This document shows positions 50,110-58,511 of a stretch of 64,000 nt of DNA, piece after piece. Position 1 is the stretch's first letter. Each line of letters opens with the position of its first letter. The stretch covers positions 1-64,000 of IMG/VR virus record IMGVR_UViG_3300007609_000005; one strand, 5' to 3'. The notes below the pieces were generated by a model, which was not told where the DNA came from, searched no databases, and saw only the letters and a program-made list of their open reading frames with translations. The stretch comes from a virus. The translations under genes were made by a program, and so were the position numbers.

Positions 50110-51330
50110 ATGATACATAATTTTAAAAAATACAATGAAGCCCAAGAAGATACAGTTGGGAAACTTCCCTTGGAGGCAGAAGGTCTATATGATATGATGC
50201 CCGATTCCATAAAGGAGATATCCAAAGTATTCAGTGAATCAGGGAAAAGCCTTTACCTTGTGGGTGGTGCAATCAGAGATTATATCAAAGGTCAAGAACC
50301 AAAAGATTATGATGTTGCAACTGATGCAATGCCAGATGAAGTATTGGATATCCTTAAAGGGTATAAGACACAACTACAAGGAGAAGCTTTTGGAATCGTA
50401 GTGGTTTACACAGATGATCAACCAGAAGGAATGGAAATTGCCACCTTCCGCCAAGATATAAGCAAAGGCAGAAACCCAAAGGTAAAACTTGGTGTAACGA
50501 TTGAAGAAGATGTGGAAAGGCGTGACCTAACCTATAATGCAATGTTCTATCACATTGAGAAAAAGGAGATATATGACCTTGTTGGTGGTATGAAGGACTT
50601 AGAAGATGGCATAACACGAATGGTTGGAGATCCTTTCGAAAGAATAGAAGAAGATTCCCTTAGAATTTTGAGGGCTTTCCGGTTTGCATCCAGATACAAT
50701 CACATATTGGATGAACGTTCAATCGAGGCATTTGAAAAGAGAAATAATTTAGAGAACATCGATCCAGATACAGGGGAATTGAAAAGAATATCTTCCGAAC
50801 GTATTTATGAAGAAATGCAAAAGGCATGGAAACAATCACCTGACTATAACTATTATTTACAATTCTTCAATGAATTCAATATGTGGTCAGAGGTCTTTCC
50901 AGGTGCAAATATAAATGAGAATTTGATTGAAACCGATAGTTTCAGAGTATGCCTCGCCAATCTTTTCAGAAATGAGAATCCAAATGGATTGGCGAATAAA
51001 CTGATAAGTAAATATAAGATAGATGGTGGTACAGCCGACACCATCGAATTTTTAATTGAATTCAACAATATGACTGAAGAAAATGCCATTGAAGTTCAGA
51101 AAAAATTGAAAAAGAAAAATCTTGATGTGGAAAATATCAAGGAATCGGATATACTTGAATGGATACGAGTTGAAAATCTTGGTAACCTACATAAGAAATT
51201 TCTTCAATATAAACCAAAGAATTGGAGTGACGAATTGAAGAAACAAGGGTTTAAACCCGGTCCGGAATTCGGAAAAGAGATAAGAAAACGTAGTATAGAC
51301 GATTTTAAGACTTTCATTTCTAATAAATAA
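50110..51330 (+). CDS. cca: CCA-adding tRNA nucleotidyltransferase / poly(A) polymerase-type, 406 aa
   Basis: The class II nucleotidyltransferase core is LYLVGGAIRDYIKG (about residues 49-62), then PKDYDVATDAMPDE with the two metal-binding aspartates. RRDLTYNAMFY, DPFERIEEDSLRILRAFRFASR follows, the standard neck region of CCA-adding enzymes. It would repair or add the 3' CCA of tRNAs. The N-terminus MIHNFKKYNEAQED precedes the core and matches the phage tag, so the enzyme may be packaged in virions. The start directly follows the previous stop. Confidence 0.9.
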   Translation: MIHNFKKYNEAQEDTVGKLPLEAEGLYDMMPDSIKEISKVFSESGKSLYLVGGAIRDYIKGQEPKDYDVATDAMPDEVLDILKGYKTQLQGEAFGIVVVYTDDQPEGMEIATFRQDISKGRNPKVKLGVTIEEDVERRDLTYNAMFYHIEKKEIYDLVGGMKDLEDGITRMVGDPFERIEEDSLRILRAFRFASRYNHILDERSIEAFEKRNNLENIDPDTGELKRISSERIYEEMQKAWKQSPDYNYYLQFFNEFNMWSEVFPGANINENLIETDSFRVCLANLFRNENPNGLANKLISKYKIDGGTADTIEFLIEFNNMTEENAIEVQKKLKKKNLDVENIKESDILEWIRVENLGNLHKKFLQYKPKNWSDELKKQGFKPGPEFGKEIRKRSIDDFKTFISNK

Positions 51331-51334
51331 CTAT

Positions 51335-52084
51335 ATGATACACTATTTAACACACGTAAAAGATGTTATTGGACAGAACTATATTGGTATTAAGTTCAAT
51401 AAAACGCAATTGACACCATTCCTTGATCAATTAAAGGAACACCTTGGGGATGATTATGAGGAATATGTTAAAAATCAACAGAATCGTGATAGAGGAGGTC
51501 ATCATATGACCGTTATAAATGTCCGAGATTATAATAAACTCACAAAAGAAATCGGTATGGACGAATTTACAAAACAAGTAAGTGAGTTATTCAAATATCC
51601 AATAAATGACCTTAAACTCATGGGAGTTGGTACGGGGACAAATGGAACAAACACTACATACTTCGTTGTAGGTAAATCAGATAAATTAGATGCCATCCGA
51701 AAAAGATATGACCTCAAAGAACATGATTTCCACATAACCATCGGTTTTAAACACAAAGATGTTTTCGGTATTCGAAAAAATGAGGTTATGAAGAAGAAAA
51801 GCAAATTTGTTGATGTTTTCAGAGAAAAATTCATGGAAAGGGAGAATTTTCACTTTTTAAAACAAATAGATAATTGGAAGGAGAATCCCGATAAAGATAT
51901 AATACCTATATCAATATCAGACGAAGATCTAATTGTTAAGGTTGATGATACTGTATTGAGAATAAGTCTTGTTGATCTGGGAAAGGGTGATGTTCTATGG
52001 GTTACCAATCGTTATAAAGATGAAAAAAACCTAAAACGAATGCCACTTACAGATGTTATCGGTTTCCTGAAAGAAAAAAATTGA
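51335..52084 (+). CDS. 2H phosphoesterase-like RNA repair protein, 249 aa
   Basis: Two H-x-T-type motifs are present: GGHHMTVIN (about residues 54-62) and HDFHITIGFKHKD (about 131-143). These match the 2H domain of Swiss-Army-knife RNA repair proteins and 2'-5' ligases, which act on cyclic phosphate RNA ends. The C-terminal 80 residues form a separate strand-rich part. It directly follows the CCA-adding enzyme, which supports a tRNA-end repair role. Confidence 0.65.
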   Translation: MIHYLTHVKDVIGQNYIGIKFNKTQLTPFLDQLKEHLGDDYEEYVKNQQNRDRGGHHMTVINVRDYNKLTKEIGMDEFTKQVSELFKYPINDLKLMGVGTGTNGTNTTYFVVGKSDKLDAIRKRYDLKEHDFHITIGFKHKDVFGIRKNEVMKKKSKFVDVFREKFMERENFHFLKQIDNWKENPDKDIIPISISDEDLIVKVDDTVLRISLVDLGKGDVLWVTNRYKDEKNLKRMPLTDVIGFLKEKN

Positions 52085-52088
52085 TGAA

Positions 52089-52343
52089 ATGAAATTATAC
52101 CGATATTATTCATTTGTCGAATGTTCAGATGAAAGTGAAGTAACAGATTACCTTGAAGATCTAAGGTACGAGGGGAAAATACAATGGGAAATGATCGATC
52201 AATGGTCATTCCATATTGAGGATTCTGACCTATCAGAATTTGATGAAAGATTACTTATCGAATATTTAGATGAAAAGAATGTTTTACCATCATCAGATTT
52301 TGAAGATGGAGATGAAATGGGCGGATACTATTATGATTATTGA
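52089..52343 (+). CDS. Hypothetical acidic protein, 84 aa
   Basis: A small acidic protein with aromatic residues at both ends (LYRYYSF, GGYYYDY) and no motif. It starts 4 nt after the 2H gene and is co-transcribed with it. Confidence 0.5.
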   Translation: MKLYRYYSFVECSDESEVTDYLEDLRYEGKIQWEMIDQWSFHIEDSDLSEFDERLLIEYLDEKNVLPSSDFEDGDEMGGYYYDY

Positions 52344-52347
52344 TTCT

Positions 52348-52737
52348 TTACTTGAAATTTGAAAACTTTACAATATCAAAATTGTTATCAACACTATCCA
52401 TTATTTTATCCATCACCTTAGGTTTAGATAATGGTAATAAATTCTTCAATGCCTGTTGAATTCTATTCTTTTGGTCAAGTGCAAGTTCAACAACTTCACC
52501 ATCTTTCTTAACAACAAGGTCTTTGGCTTTAATAATTTCAATAGGGGCTTCTATATCAACCCGTCCAGATAAAACTTCAATGGTTATTTTCATGACATTT
52601 TCATCACGATAGACATCCGGTTTTACATCATGGAGCATTGAAGTTATTTCATTCACCAGATCCTTATTCTTATTGGCACTTCTTCCAATGCCGAACATTT
52701 CCTCATTTACTTGGTCGAAAGTTTTAATATTATTCAT
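52348..52737 (-). CDS. Hypothetical protein with N-terminal tag, 129 aa
   Basis: It opens MNNIKTFDQVNEEMFGIG, a copy of the N-terminal tag. The body has a basic linker and strands (VMKITIEVLSGRVDIEAPI). Unassigned. Confidence 0.6.
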   Translation of the reverse strand: MNNIKTFDQVNEEMFGIGRSANKNKDLVNEITSMLHDVKPDVYRDENVMKITIEVLSGRVDIEAPIEIIKAKDLVVKKDGEVVELALDQKNRIQQALKNLLPLSKPKVMDKIMDSVDNNFDIVKFSNFK

Positions 52738-52803
52738 ACACTATATATTATTATATGAATCCCTTTTTTCAAACTTACCAATCCATATTACATATATAAA
52801 TGT

Positions 52804-53190
52804 ATGTATAAAGTGAGATTCAATTTAGGAAGAGGTTCTAACTTTCGGAAATGGCAAGTACGGGATAAAGACAACAAACCAACCCACTTCGATCCAATGG
52901 AAGTAACATTGGTAATGTCTAAATGCCAACTCAAAAATAATAAAAATACAGCCAATAAGATATTCGAGGGCTCACATAAAACAGTTTGTGCATGGATAGA
53001 ATGCGAATCTGTTAATGTTATTCGAAAAAATCACCCAATGGATATGGAAACAATGGAATTGAAATATAACCCAAGAAAAAATCCATATTGGACAATTGGA
53101 GACAGTAACGAGGATATAGACAATGAAAAGTATGATCTTATATATTCTGGTAACACACATTTATACACTCCAAAATTATTTTTTGACTAA
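52804..53190 (+). CDS. Hypothetical protein, 128 aa
   Basis: A soluble protein with a strand-rich N-terminus YKVRFNLGRGSNFRKWQV. Similar single-domain phage proteins exist in my recollection, but I cannot name a family. It precedes the MoxR promoter. Confidence 0.55.
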   Translation: MYKVRFNLGRGSNFRKWQVRDKDNKPTHFDPMEVTLVMSKCQLKNNKNTANKIFEGSHKTVCAWIECESVNVIRKNHPMDMETMELKYNPRKNPYWTIGDSNEDIDNEKYDLIYSGNTHLYTPKLFFD

Positions 53191-53282
53191 ATAAATACCA
53201 CATTTGAACTTAAATTGGAATAAATTTCAAAAAATTTCAAAAAAAGTTCACACAATATTTGTTTGTATCAAAAAGAAATGCA

Positions 53283-53290
53283 TATCTTTG
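53283..53290 (+). promoter_or_regulatory. -7 promoter element TATCTTTG
   Basis: An exact match 38 nt before the ATG at 53329. It lies inside a longer in-frame open region, which is why the downstream start is chosen. The UTR is A-rich and G-poor. Confidence 0.65.
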
Positions 53291-53328
53291 TAATCGTAAA
53301 TCAATTATTAATCATAAACAACAGTAAA

Positions 53329-54498
53329 ATGTCAGAAGAAAAAGAAAAAAATGTGCAACGGATTAAAGACCGAGAGGCAAAATCCGAAAGTGGAATGATC
53401 TCTAACCAAGAGTTCTCTCCACGAATGAAAAACCTCACAAAGAAAGAGGAAGCCTACTTCCGTTCAATGTGGCCAAAGTATGGTGTTCTCTTCATCACAG
53501 CAAAACCAGGTGTTGCTAAATCAGCAATTGCCCGTTCCATTGCTGAGAAGATGGGATTCCGTTACATGGACCTTCGCCTTTCAATGGTTGATGAGACTGA
53601 TGTCGGTCTTTTCCCAAATGTGAGTGAAGTTGATGGTTCTAAAGTTCTTGATCACGTTGTTCCACGTTGGGCAGTTGAATCCAACAAGCAACCAACCATC
53701 ATCCACTTCGAGGAGTTGAACCGTGCAACCCAACAGGTTCGTAATGCAGCACTTCAAATCCTTCTTGAAAGAGAAATCGGTACGAATTTCAAATTCAATG
53801 ACAATGTATTGATGATGGCTTCAGGTAACCTTGGTGACGAAGATGGTACTGATGTCGAGGAATTTGACTCAGCATTGAACGGTCGTCTTATCCACGTTCA
53901 ACACACATTGAGTGTAGATGAGTGGATGGAAAACTTCGCAAAGGAGAATGTTCACCCAACAATCGTTGGATATCTGAACTCTCACCCGGAGAAACTTTAT
54001 GTTGATCCAAACCAGGATGACAAATTCAATGCATACGCATCACCACGTTCATGGACAATGATGAGTGAGTTTATTGTGAAGAACTACGGCATCAATGCAA
54101 CTGCGAAGGATTTCCTTCCTGCATTGAAACAACAAGCCGGTTCTTATATCGGTGCAACTGCGGTGAAGTACATCCAATACTGTGAGGATATGTTGCGTAT
54201 CAGCATCATGGATGTATTGAACAACTACAAGAAAGTTAAAAACGATCTTGAGCAGTACAACCGTGACAAGAAGTCTGAACTAATTCAATCTCTTAAAGAG
54301 ATGGAGGTAACAGAACTTACTGATAAGCAGATGAAAAACTGCGTAGCTTTCTTGAAGACTGTGGATGATGATGAATTGACTGCATACCTTCTTCACCTAG
54401 TAGATACCAATTACGAAGTGACAAGTGATAAACTGAAGAAATTTCTTTTGAATTTCAGAGATACACTTCAGACAATCCACAGTATTAACAACAAATAA
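53329..54498 (+). CDS. MoxR/CobS-type AAA+ ATPase, 389 aa
   Basis: Walker A is TAKPGVAKSAI (about residues 60-70), Walker B IIHFEELNRA (about 123-132), then QILLEREIG and sensor-1 MMASGNLGDED. The order matches MoxR and CobS-like AAA+ proteins, which remodel partners carrying VWA domains. The VWA protein at 41078-42652 is the obvious partner, although 11 kb away. Codons are unusually biased to CGT, CTT, AAC and TTC, suggesting high expression. It ends at a strong terminator, so it is a single-gene unit. Confidence 0.85.
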   Translation: MSEEKEKNVQRIKDREAKSESGMISNQEFSPRMKNLTKKEEAYFRSMWPKYGVLFITAKPGVAKSAIARSIAEKMGFRYMDLRLSMVDETDVGLFPNVSEVDGSKVLDHVVPRWAVESNKQPTIIHFEELNRATQQVRNAALQILLEREIGTNFKFNDNVLMMASGNLGDEDGTDVEEFDSALNGRLIHVQHTLSVDEWMENFAKENVHPTIVGYLNSHPEKLYVDPNQDDKFNAYASPRSWTMMSEFIVKNYGINATAKDFLPALKQQAGSYIGATAVKYIQYCEDMLRISIMDVLNNYKKVKNDLEQYNRDKKSELIQSLKEMEVTELTDKQMKNCVAFLKTVDDDELTAYLLHLVDTNYEVTSDKLKKFLLNFRDTLQTIHSINNK

Positions 54499-54537
54499 GT
54501 GTATGTTGTATAGACATATAATACTGTGATACTGTTG

Positions 54538-54572
54538 AGAGGGGCTTTGGTAAAACAAAGCCCCTCTTTTTT
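54538..54572 (+). terminator. Intrinsic terminator after the MoxR gene
   Basis: AGAGGGGCTTTG (54538-54549) pairs with CAAAGCCCCTCT (54556-54567) around a 6-nt loop, followed by a T run to 54572. Confidence 0.92.
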
Positions 54573-54584
54573 CGTATAAAGATA

Positions 54585-54797
54585 ATGAGAATCAGAATTC
54601 GTGTCATATCAGAACTTGGGGAATTCATAGGTGATACCTTAGAAGTAACACCCGATGAATATAAAGGACTTTGTGAAATATCTAAAGACTATTATAACCA
54701 AAATGGATTCGAAATGATAACGGAAGATGGTGGTTTGGTAATAATACCACCAAATATAATAACTGATTCCATATTAAAAATAGATGTTATGAAATGA
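54585..54797 (+). CDS. Hypothetical protein, 70 aa
   Basis: A small strand-rich protein (MRIRIRVISELGEFIGDTL) with no assigned function. Its stop overlaps the next start (ATGA), so it is co-translated with the RNase H-fold protein. Confidence 0.55.
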   Translation: MRIRIRVISELGEFIGDTLEVTPDEYKGLCEISKDYYNQNGFEMITEDGGLVIIPPNIITDSILKIDVMK

Positions 54798-55453
54798 GTA
54801 GGTTTAAAAATATGTTTAAGAAATTCGGAGGTGAAAAAATCCCGGACATTATAGAGTATTTAAGAGAACGGATAGATGAAAACCCCAATCTCACAATTAC
54901 TGTTGGATGTGATTCCATACAAAAACGTAGAAAAACCATTTACGCATGTACAATAATGTTCTATGATATGGATATCCGTAGAGGGGCACACGTTGTCTTT
55001 TTCCGTGAAAAGGTAGATAAGGTAAGGGATGACCTTGAAAGACTTTATAAGGAGTCTGTATATGCATATGAGATTGCAGAGTACTTGGATTCTGAGTTAT
55101 CATCTTTCTATGTTCGAAAAGACATAACAGATTATGAAAGAAAGAGATATAAATACCACCTACAGGAATGTGACGGTAACAATTCTTGGATAAAAGACCA
55201 CCATGTTGAGAAATACATCGATAACATGGTGCTTTCTGACCAAGAAAAATCTATGGAATATAAAATGGTTGATATACACTTGGATTATAACCCAAAGAAA
55301 TATACATTGAACCGAGGCAGGAAGCAAGTAAATATATCCAATGAATCTTTTTTAAGTTACGTTCCATGGTTGAAAGGACTTAATTACAGAGTGTTCTGTA
55401 AAAAGGATAGCCATGCTGCAACTTCTGCTGCTGACTTGTTATTGAAAGATTAA
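54794..55453 (+). CDS. RNase H-like fold protein of the YkuK/DUF458 type, 219 aa
   Basis: TITVGCDSIQKRRKTIYACTI (about residues 34-54) is the first hairpin with the key Asp of RNase H-like folds. VDIHLDYNP (about 158-166) and the closing KKDSHAATSAADLLLK match DUF458 proteins. A nuclease role is likely but not shown. The middle has an insertion relative to my memory of the family. Confidence 0.65.
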   Translation: MSRFKNMFKKFGGEKIPDIIEYLRERIDENPNLTITVGCDSIQKRRKTIYACTIMFYDMDIRRGAHVVFFREKVDKVRDDLERLYKESVYAYEIAEYLDSELSSFYVRKDITDYERKRYKYHLQECDGNNSWIKDHHVEKYIDNMVLSDQEKSMEYKMVDIHLDYNPKKYTLNRGRKQVNISNESFLSYVPWLKGLNYRVFCKKDSHAATSAADLLLKD

Positions 55454-55458
55454 ATCCT

Positions 55459-55466
55459 TATATTTG
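55459..55466 (+). promoter_or_regulatory. -7 promoter element TATATTTG
   Basis: An exact match 43 nt before the ATG at 55510, with an A-rich, G-poor UTR. Confidence 0.65.
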
Positions 55467-55509
55467 TAATCAATCATTAAACAAAATCATAAAATAAGAT
55501 ATAAGTAAT

Positions 55510-56076
55510 ATGAATAGAGAAGTAAGTGTACATGGATTACATTATTCACAAAGTCAAGTTGGTACATATGTATGCCTTTTATCAGAAGATATTGGCACAC
55601 GCAAATTACCCATCATTGTAAATTCTGCAGATGCACAAGTAATAGCATTGAAAGTTGAGAATATGAAATCTCCAAGACCTTTGATGGCAGATGTTGTCGA
55701 TAATGTTATTGATGCATTCGGTGGATTTTGTAGAGAAGTTGTGATATATAACATTCTTGAAGGTGTTTTTTATGCAAAAATCGTAGTTAGCAATCATGTT
55801 GATACATTTGATATTGAATGTACTGCCGGTGCTGCCATTACATTATCAAAGGTATTTAATTGCCCTCTTTTCGTTGATGAAAAGGTTCTTGATAGTACTG
55901 GGATTGAAATTGGGGATGATGGAGAACCGGTTGAAGAAGAACATCAACCAAGTGAAAGTGTTGTTCGGATTGAAGACCTTGAACGAATGTTAGAAGATGC
56001 ACTCGATTCCGAGGATTATATGTTGGCTGCTGAATTACGTGATAAGATCCAAGACCGAAAGGAACAAGAGCAGTAA
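55510..56076 (+). CDS. Bifunctional nuclease (BFN, DUF151) domain protein with UVR motif, 188 aa
   Basis: The N-terminal 125 residues match the BFN/DUF151 pattern (LLSEDIGTRKLPIIVNSADAQ, VENMKSPRPLMADVV, FYAKIVVSN). The C-terminal end (RIEDLERMLEDALDSEDYMLAAELRDKI) is a UvrB/UvrC-type UVR motif. The BFN-UVR fusion is typical of Bacteroidota cellular proteins. It may act in DNA repair or as a nuclease. It is a host-type gene captured by the phage. Confidence 0.85.
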   Translation: MNREVSVHGLHYSQSQVGTYVCLLSEDIGTRKLPIIVNSADAQVIALKVENMKSPRPLMADVVDNVIDAFGGFCREVVIYNILEGVFYAKIVVSNHVDTFDIECTAGAAITLSKVFNCPLFVDEKVLDSTGIEIGDDGEPVEEEHQPSESVVRIEDLERMLEDALDSEDYMLAAELRDKIQDRKEQEQ

Positions 56077-56147
56077 TAAAGGTTTATTCTGCCTTATTGC
56101 AATCACACGGTTCTTTCATCAGGTGAACACTTAAAGGATATATTTTA

Positions 56148-56504
56148 ATGCCAGAATACACCAATATAAGTAAAGAAGTAAGGGGAACATTGATGGATAC
56201 AACATCAACCGAATTAATCGCAAATTGGCTAAAGCCGTATTTCCCAGAAATAACATATGAAAATATAGATATATCAAAAACACCATTTAATAATTTAACG
56301 CTAAATTATAAAGATATCCCAATACTGTTTGAGAGGGATTTTGTTTTAACCATAAACCCTGTAAAAGATAAACATGGTAATTACCAAACTACCGAATTCA
56401 AACGATGGATAATTGAGGATCTTCCGGCATTAACAATTAAACACAAAAGGAGAAAACTTCTTGATACAATAATGAATGAGAAAAGGAGCACAAACATTCA
56501 ATGA
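56148..56504 (+). CDS. Hypothetical protein, 118 aa
   Basis: A soluble protein ending IKHKRRKLLDTIMNEKRS, an extended version of the C-terminal tail. It overlaps the next start by 4 nt. No domain is recognised. Confidence 0.55.
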   Translation: MPEYTNISKEVRGTLMDTTSTELIANWLKPYFPEITYENIDISKTPFNNLTLNYKDIPILFERDFVLTINPVKDKHGNYQTTEFKRWIIEDLPALTIKHKRRKLLDTIMNEKRSTNIQ

Positions 56505-56872
56505 AGATCAAACTCAAAAAAGCAAAAATACAACTCCGCCACAGGATAAAGATATTTAAACATTTTTACCTCAAAAGATATTTTATCATAAATGGTATTA
56601 TTCTAATTATTGCGATACACAACTATGTAATGCATGGTGACTTAACAGGATTCATTTGTTTTGGTTCAACATTGGCAATATTCCTATTACTTTTTTTATC
56701 AGTTGATATTCAGGCAAGATCAGATAATAATTTCAATCACCCAATCGATAAACTTCTCCAAAGAGAAATAGGTAATGACCAAGAATATAAATCAATACTC
56801 GAAGAAGAGAAATTTACAAAGAACAAAAAAGAACGTGAAAAGAAACTTAAGAAAATATTAAATGATAATTGA
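56501..56872 (+). CDS. Two-span membrane protein, 123 aa
   Basis: Two adjacent hydrophobic segments (about residues 28-42 and 50-69) flank a short loop. The basic N-terminus predicts an N-in topology. It ends KEREKKLKKILNDN, a clear copy of the shared C-terminal tail, here on the cytoplasmic side. Confidence 0.55.
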   Translation: MKIKLKKAKIQLRHRIKIFKHFYLKRYFIINGIILIIAIHNYVMHGDLTGFICFGSTLAIFLLLFLSVDIQARSDNNFNHPIDKLLQREIGNDQEYKSILEEEKFTKNKKEREKKLKKILNDN

Positions 56873-56906
56873 CATATGGAACACTTGCCATTCCATTTAA
56901 AATCTG

Positions 56907-56914
56907 TATATTTG
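56907..56914 (+). promoter_or_regulatory. -7 promoter element TATATTTG
   Basis: An exact match 4 nt before the ATG at 56919, predicting a leaderless transcript. Confidence 0.65.
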
Positions 56915-56918
56915 TATT

Positions 56919-57641
56919 ATGGATATTACAAAACCATTTTATATATTCGGGTCAGAAAACTCACAAGATTATGATGTGTTGGTCTCCGTTGATGAAATAC
57001 CACAGGAAATTGATAAAGCACATAAAATCTGTAAGTTTTGGAATCAAAGATTATCTCTTATTCTAACAGACAAACCATTAAACTGTAACATCGGTGTTTT
57101 TAATGATGGTGATCTGGTTTCTTGTTTTAAAGGAACTGTTGACGAATTATCAAATGTGTTGTATTATACATATGATAACCACACACAATATTTCCCCAAC
57201 CCCATTAAAAATCCAGTTGAACGGGACTTGGATGAAAAATTGGTAAGAGTTGCAAGATTCATCATTTCCTTTTATTCACGTACAGAACTCAGAAGTGATA
57301 TTAAGAAGGCACTACGTGGAAACATATCGGATAGAACCAATGTCATTAAAAAGATAGATTTTACCAAAATGACCGAATTCCCCGGTAAAAAAGAAAAGAA
57401 AGAAGACATATACAAAGTACTTGCTTTCCAATTTGGACAAGTATTCTCTATGGTGGATGATAAAGAATCTGAATCTTATACCAAAACCGAGATAATGAAA
57501 AACTATCCCGATCTGGGAAATATGTTAGTTAGGGGAGAAACCAAACAAACCGACCTGGAAACTCTCAATGAGTACCGTGATCGGTTTGTCGATTATGTGG
57601 AGAAAAACTTGGATAGTAAGTTAGTAGAGACTCTTATTTAA
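56919..57641 (+). CDS. Nucleotidyltransferase-like protein, 240 aa
   Basis: YIFGSENSQDYDVLV (about residues 8-22) has the G-S...D-x-D pattern of MNT-type nucleotidyltransferases. The remaining 200 residues are mostly helical. Such enzymes modify RNA, proteins or antibiotics with nucleotides; the substrate is unknown. It overlaps the convergent RHH gene by 8 nt. Confidence 0.5.
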   Translation: MDITKPFYIFGSENSQDYDVLVSVDEIPQEIDKAHKICKFWNQRLSLILTDKPLNCNIGVFNDGDLVSCFKGTVDELSNVLYYTYDNHTQYFPNPIKNPVERDLDEKLVRVARFIISFYSRTELRSDIKKALRGNISDRTNVIKKIDFTKMTEFPGKKEKKEDIYKVLAFQFGQVFSMVDDKESESYTKTEIMKNYPDLGNMLVRGETKQTDLETLNEYRDRFVDYVEKNLDSKLVETLI

Positions 57642-57798
57642 GAAGCCTCTCTGCCTTTATCTTTTTCCACTTCTCTATATCATTCTCCATAAGCTTTCGG
57701 ATTCTCTTAGACATAGTAAAACTATTTTCTTCACAGAAATCTTTATAATCTTTATGTAATTTCTTAGGGATTCGGATATTCATTAACTTATCGTGCAT
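57634..57798 (-). CDS. Small ribbon-helix-helix (Arc/CopG-like) protein, 54 aa
   Basis: An ATG at 57798 opens MHDKLMNIRIPKKLHKDYKD and the frame continues FCEENSFTMSKRIRKLMEND. That is one strand (LMNIRIP) and two helices, the size and pattern of Arc/CopG DNA-binding proteins that act as dimeric repressors. It fills what otherwise looks like a non-coding gap of over 200 nt. No promoter element is visible. Confidence 0.7.
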   Translation of the reverse strand: MHDKLMNIRIPKKLHKDYKDFCEENSFTMSKRIRKLMENDIEKWKKIKAERLLK

Positions 57799-57878
57799 AA
57801 TTCAGACTTTTATTTACTTGTATATATATGTATTTCTCCTCTCCCTAAACCATTTATTAAATTTATCATATAAAACAC

Positions 57879-58118
57879 ATGTGCAATTCACGAATATATG
57901 ACGAAAAGATATTTAAGGATAAAATTGAGAAACTTAGAACGGAGTATTACTATTGCCCTCACTGCTTTGCGAATAATTTAACATCCATAACAAGTGGTGG
58001 TGCTATATTAATACATGATTACCTATGCATCAATTGCAATGAAACATTCGATATTATTTTAGCATTGACCAAGACGGAAATTAGGGAATTGAAACTCAAT
58101 AAACTACTTTCTAATTGA
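57879..58118 (+). CDS. Zinc-ribbon protein, 79 aa
   Basis: YYYCPHCFANN and YLCINCNETFD (two CxxC pairs, about residues 26-29 and 50-53) form a zinc ribbon. The end KTEIRELKLNKLLSN is one of the clearest copies of the shared C-terminal tail. It could be a nucleic-acid or RNA-polymerase binding factor. Confidence 0.6.
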   Translation: MCNSRIYDEKIFKDKIEKLRTEYYYCPHCFANNLTSITSGGAILIHDYLCINCNETFDIILALTKTEIRELKLNKLLSN

Positions 58119-58472
58119 CTTTCTATGTTGAATTACCCTATGACAACGATAACCTACATATAATTGAACAAAACATGGATAAACATTCACAAATAGGTTA
58201 AATAACCACCACATTGGAGGTATGTGCCCAATTATAGATAAGGGTATAATTATATAAGTAAGAAAACCAATAATATGTATAGTGAATATTCGTACTGCAC
58301 TCGCCTTTCTAATTTTAACACTTTTTAAAGCCGATAACCCACTTGCAATAAAACGTATGATAGGGTTCTTTGATTGCCCATTTGTCACAAGTAACCAGTT
58401 CATATAGAATTTAGTACCGGTAACAATTGCTAACACCTCAACAACATCTCTGATCTTATCTGAATCATACAT
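58104..58472 (-). CDS. Membrane protein, 122 aa
   Basis: Two to three hydrophobic segments (about residues 63-82 and 85-105) with basic ends. A near-consensus TATATTTA lies upstream. No family is recognised. Confidence 0.55.
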   Translation of the reverse strand: MYDSDKIRDVVEVLAIVTGTKFYMNWLLVTNGQSKNPIIRFIASGLSALKSVKIRKASAVRIFTIHIIGFLTYIIIPLSIIGHIPPMWWLFNLFVNVYPCFVQLYVGYRCHRVIQHRKSIRK

Positions 58473-58511
58473 ATGATGTAAATATACAACAAAAAATTTA
58501 ATATATGTAAT

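Noticed and set aside
53263-53328. Upstream ATG start for the MoxR gene
   Set aside because: A TATCTTTG promoter lies between this ATG and the chosen start, and the extra residues do not look like the family.
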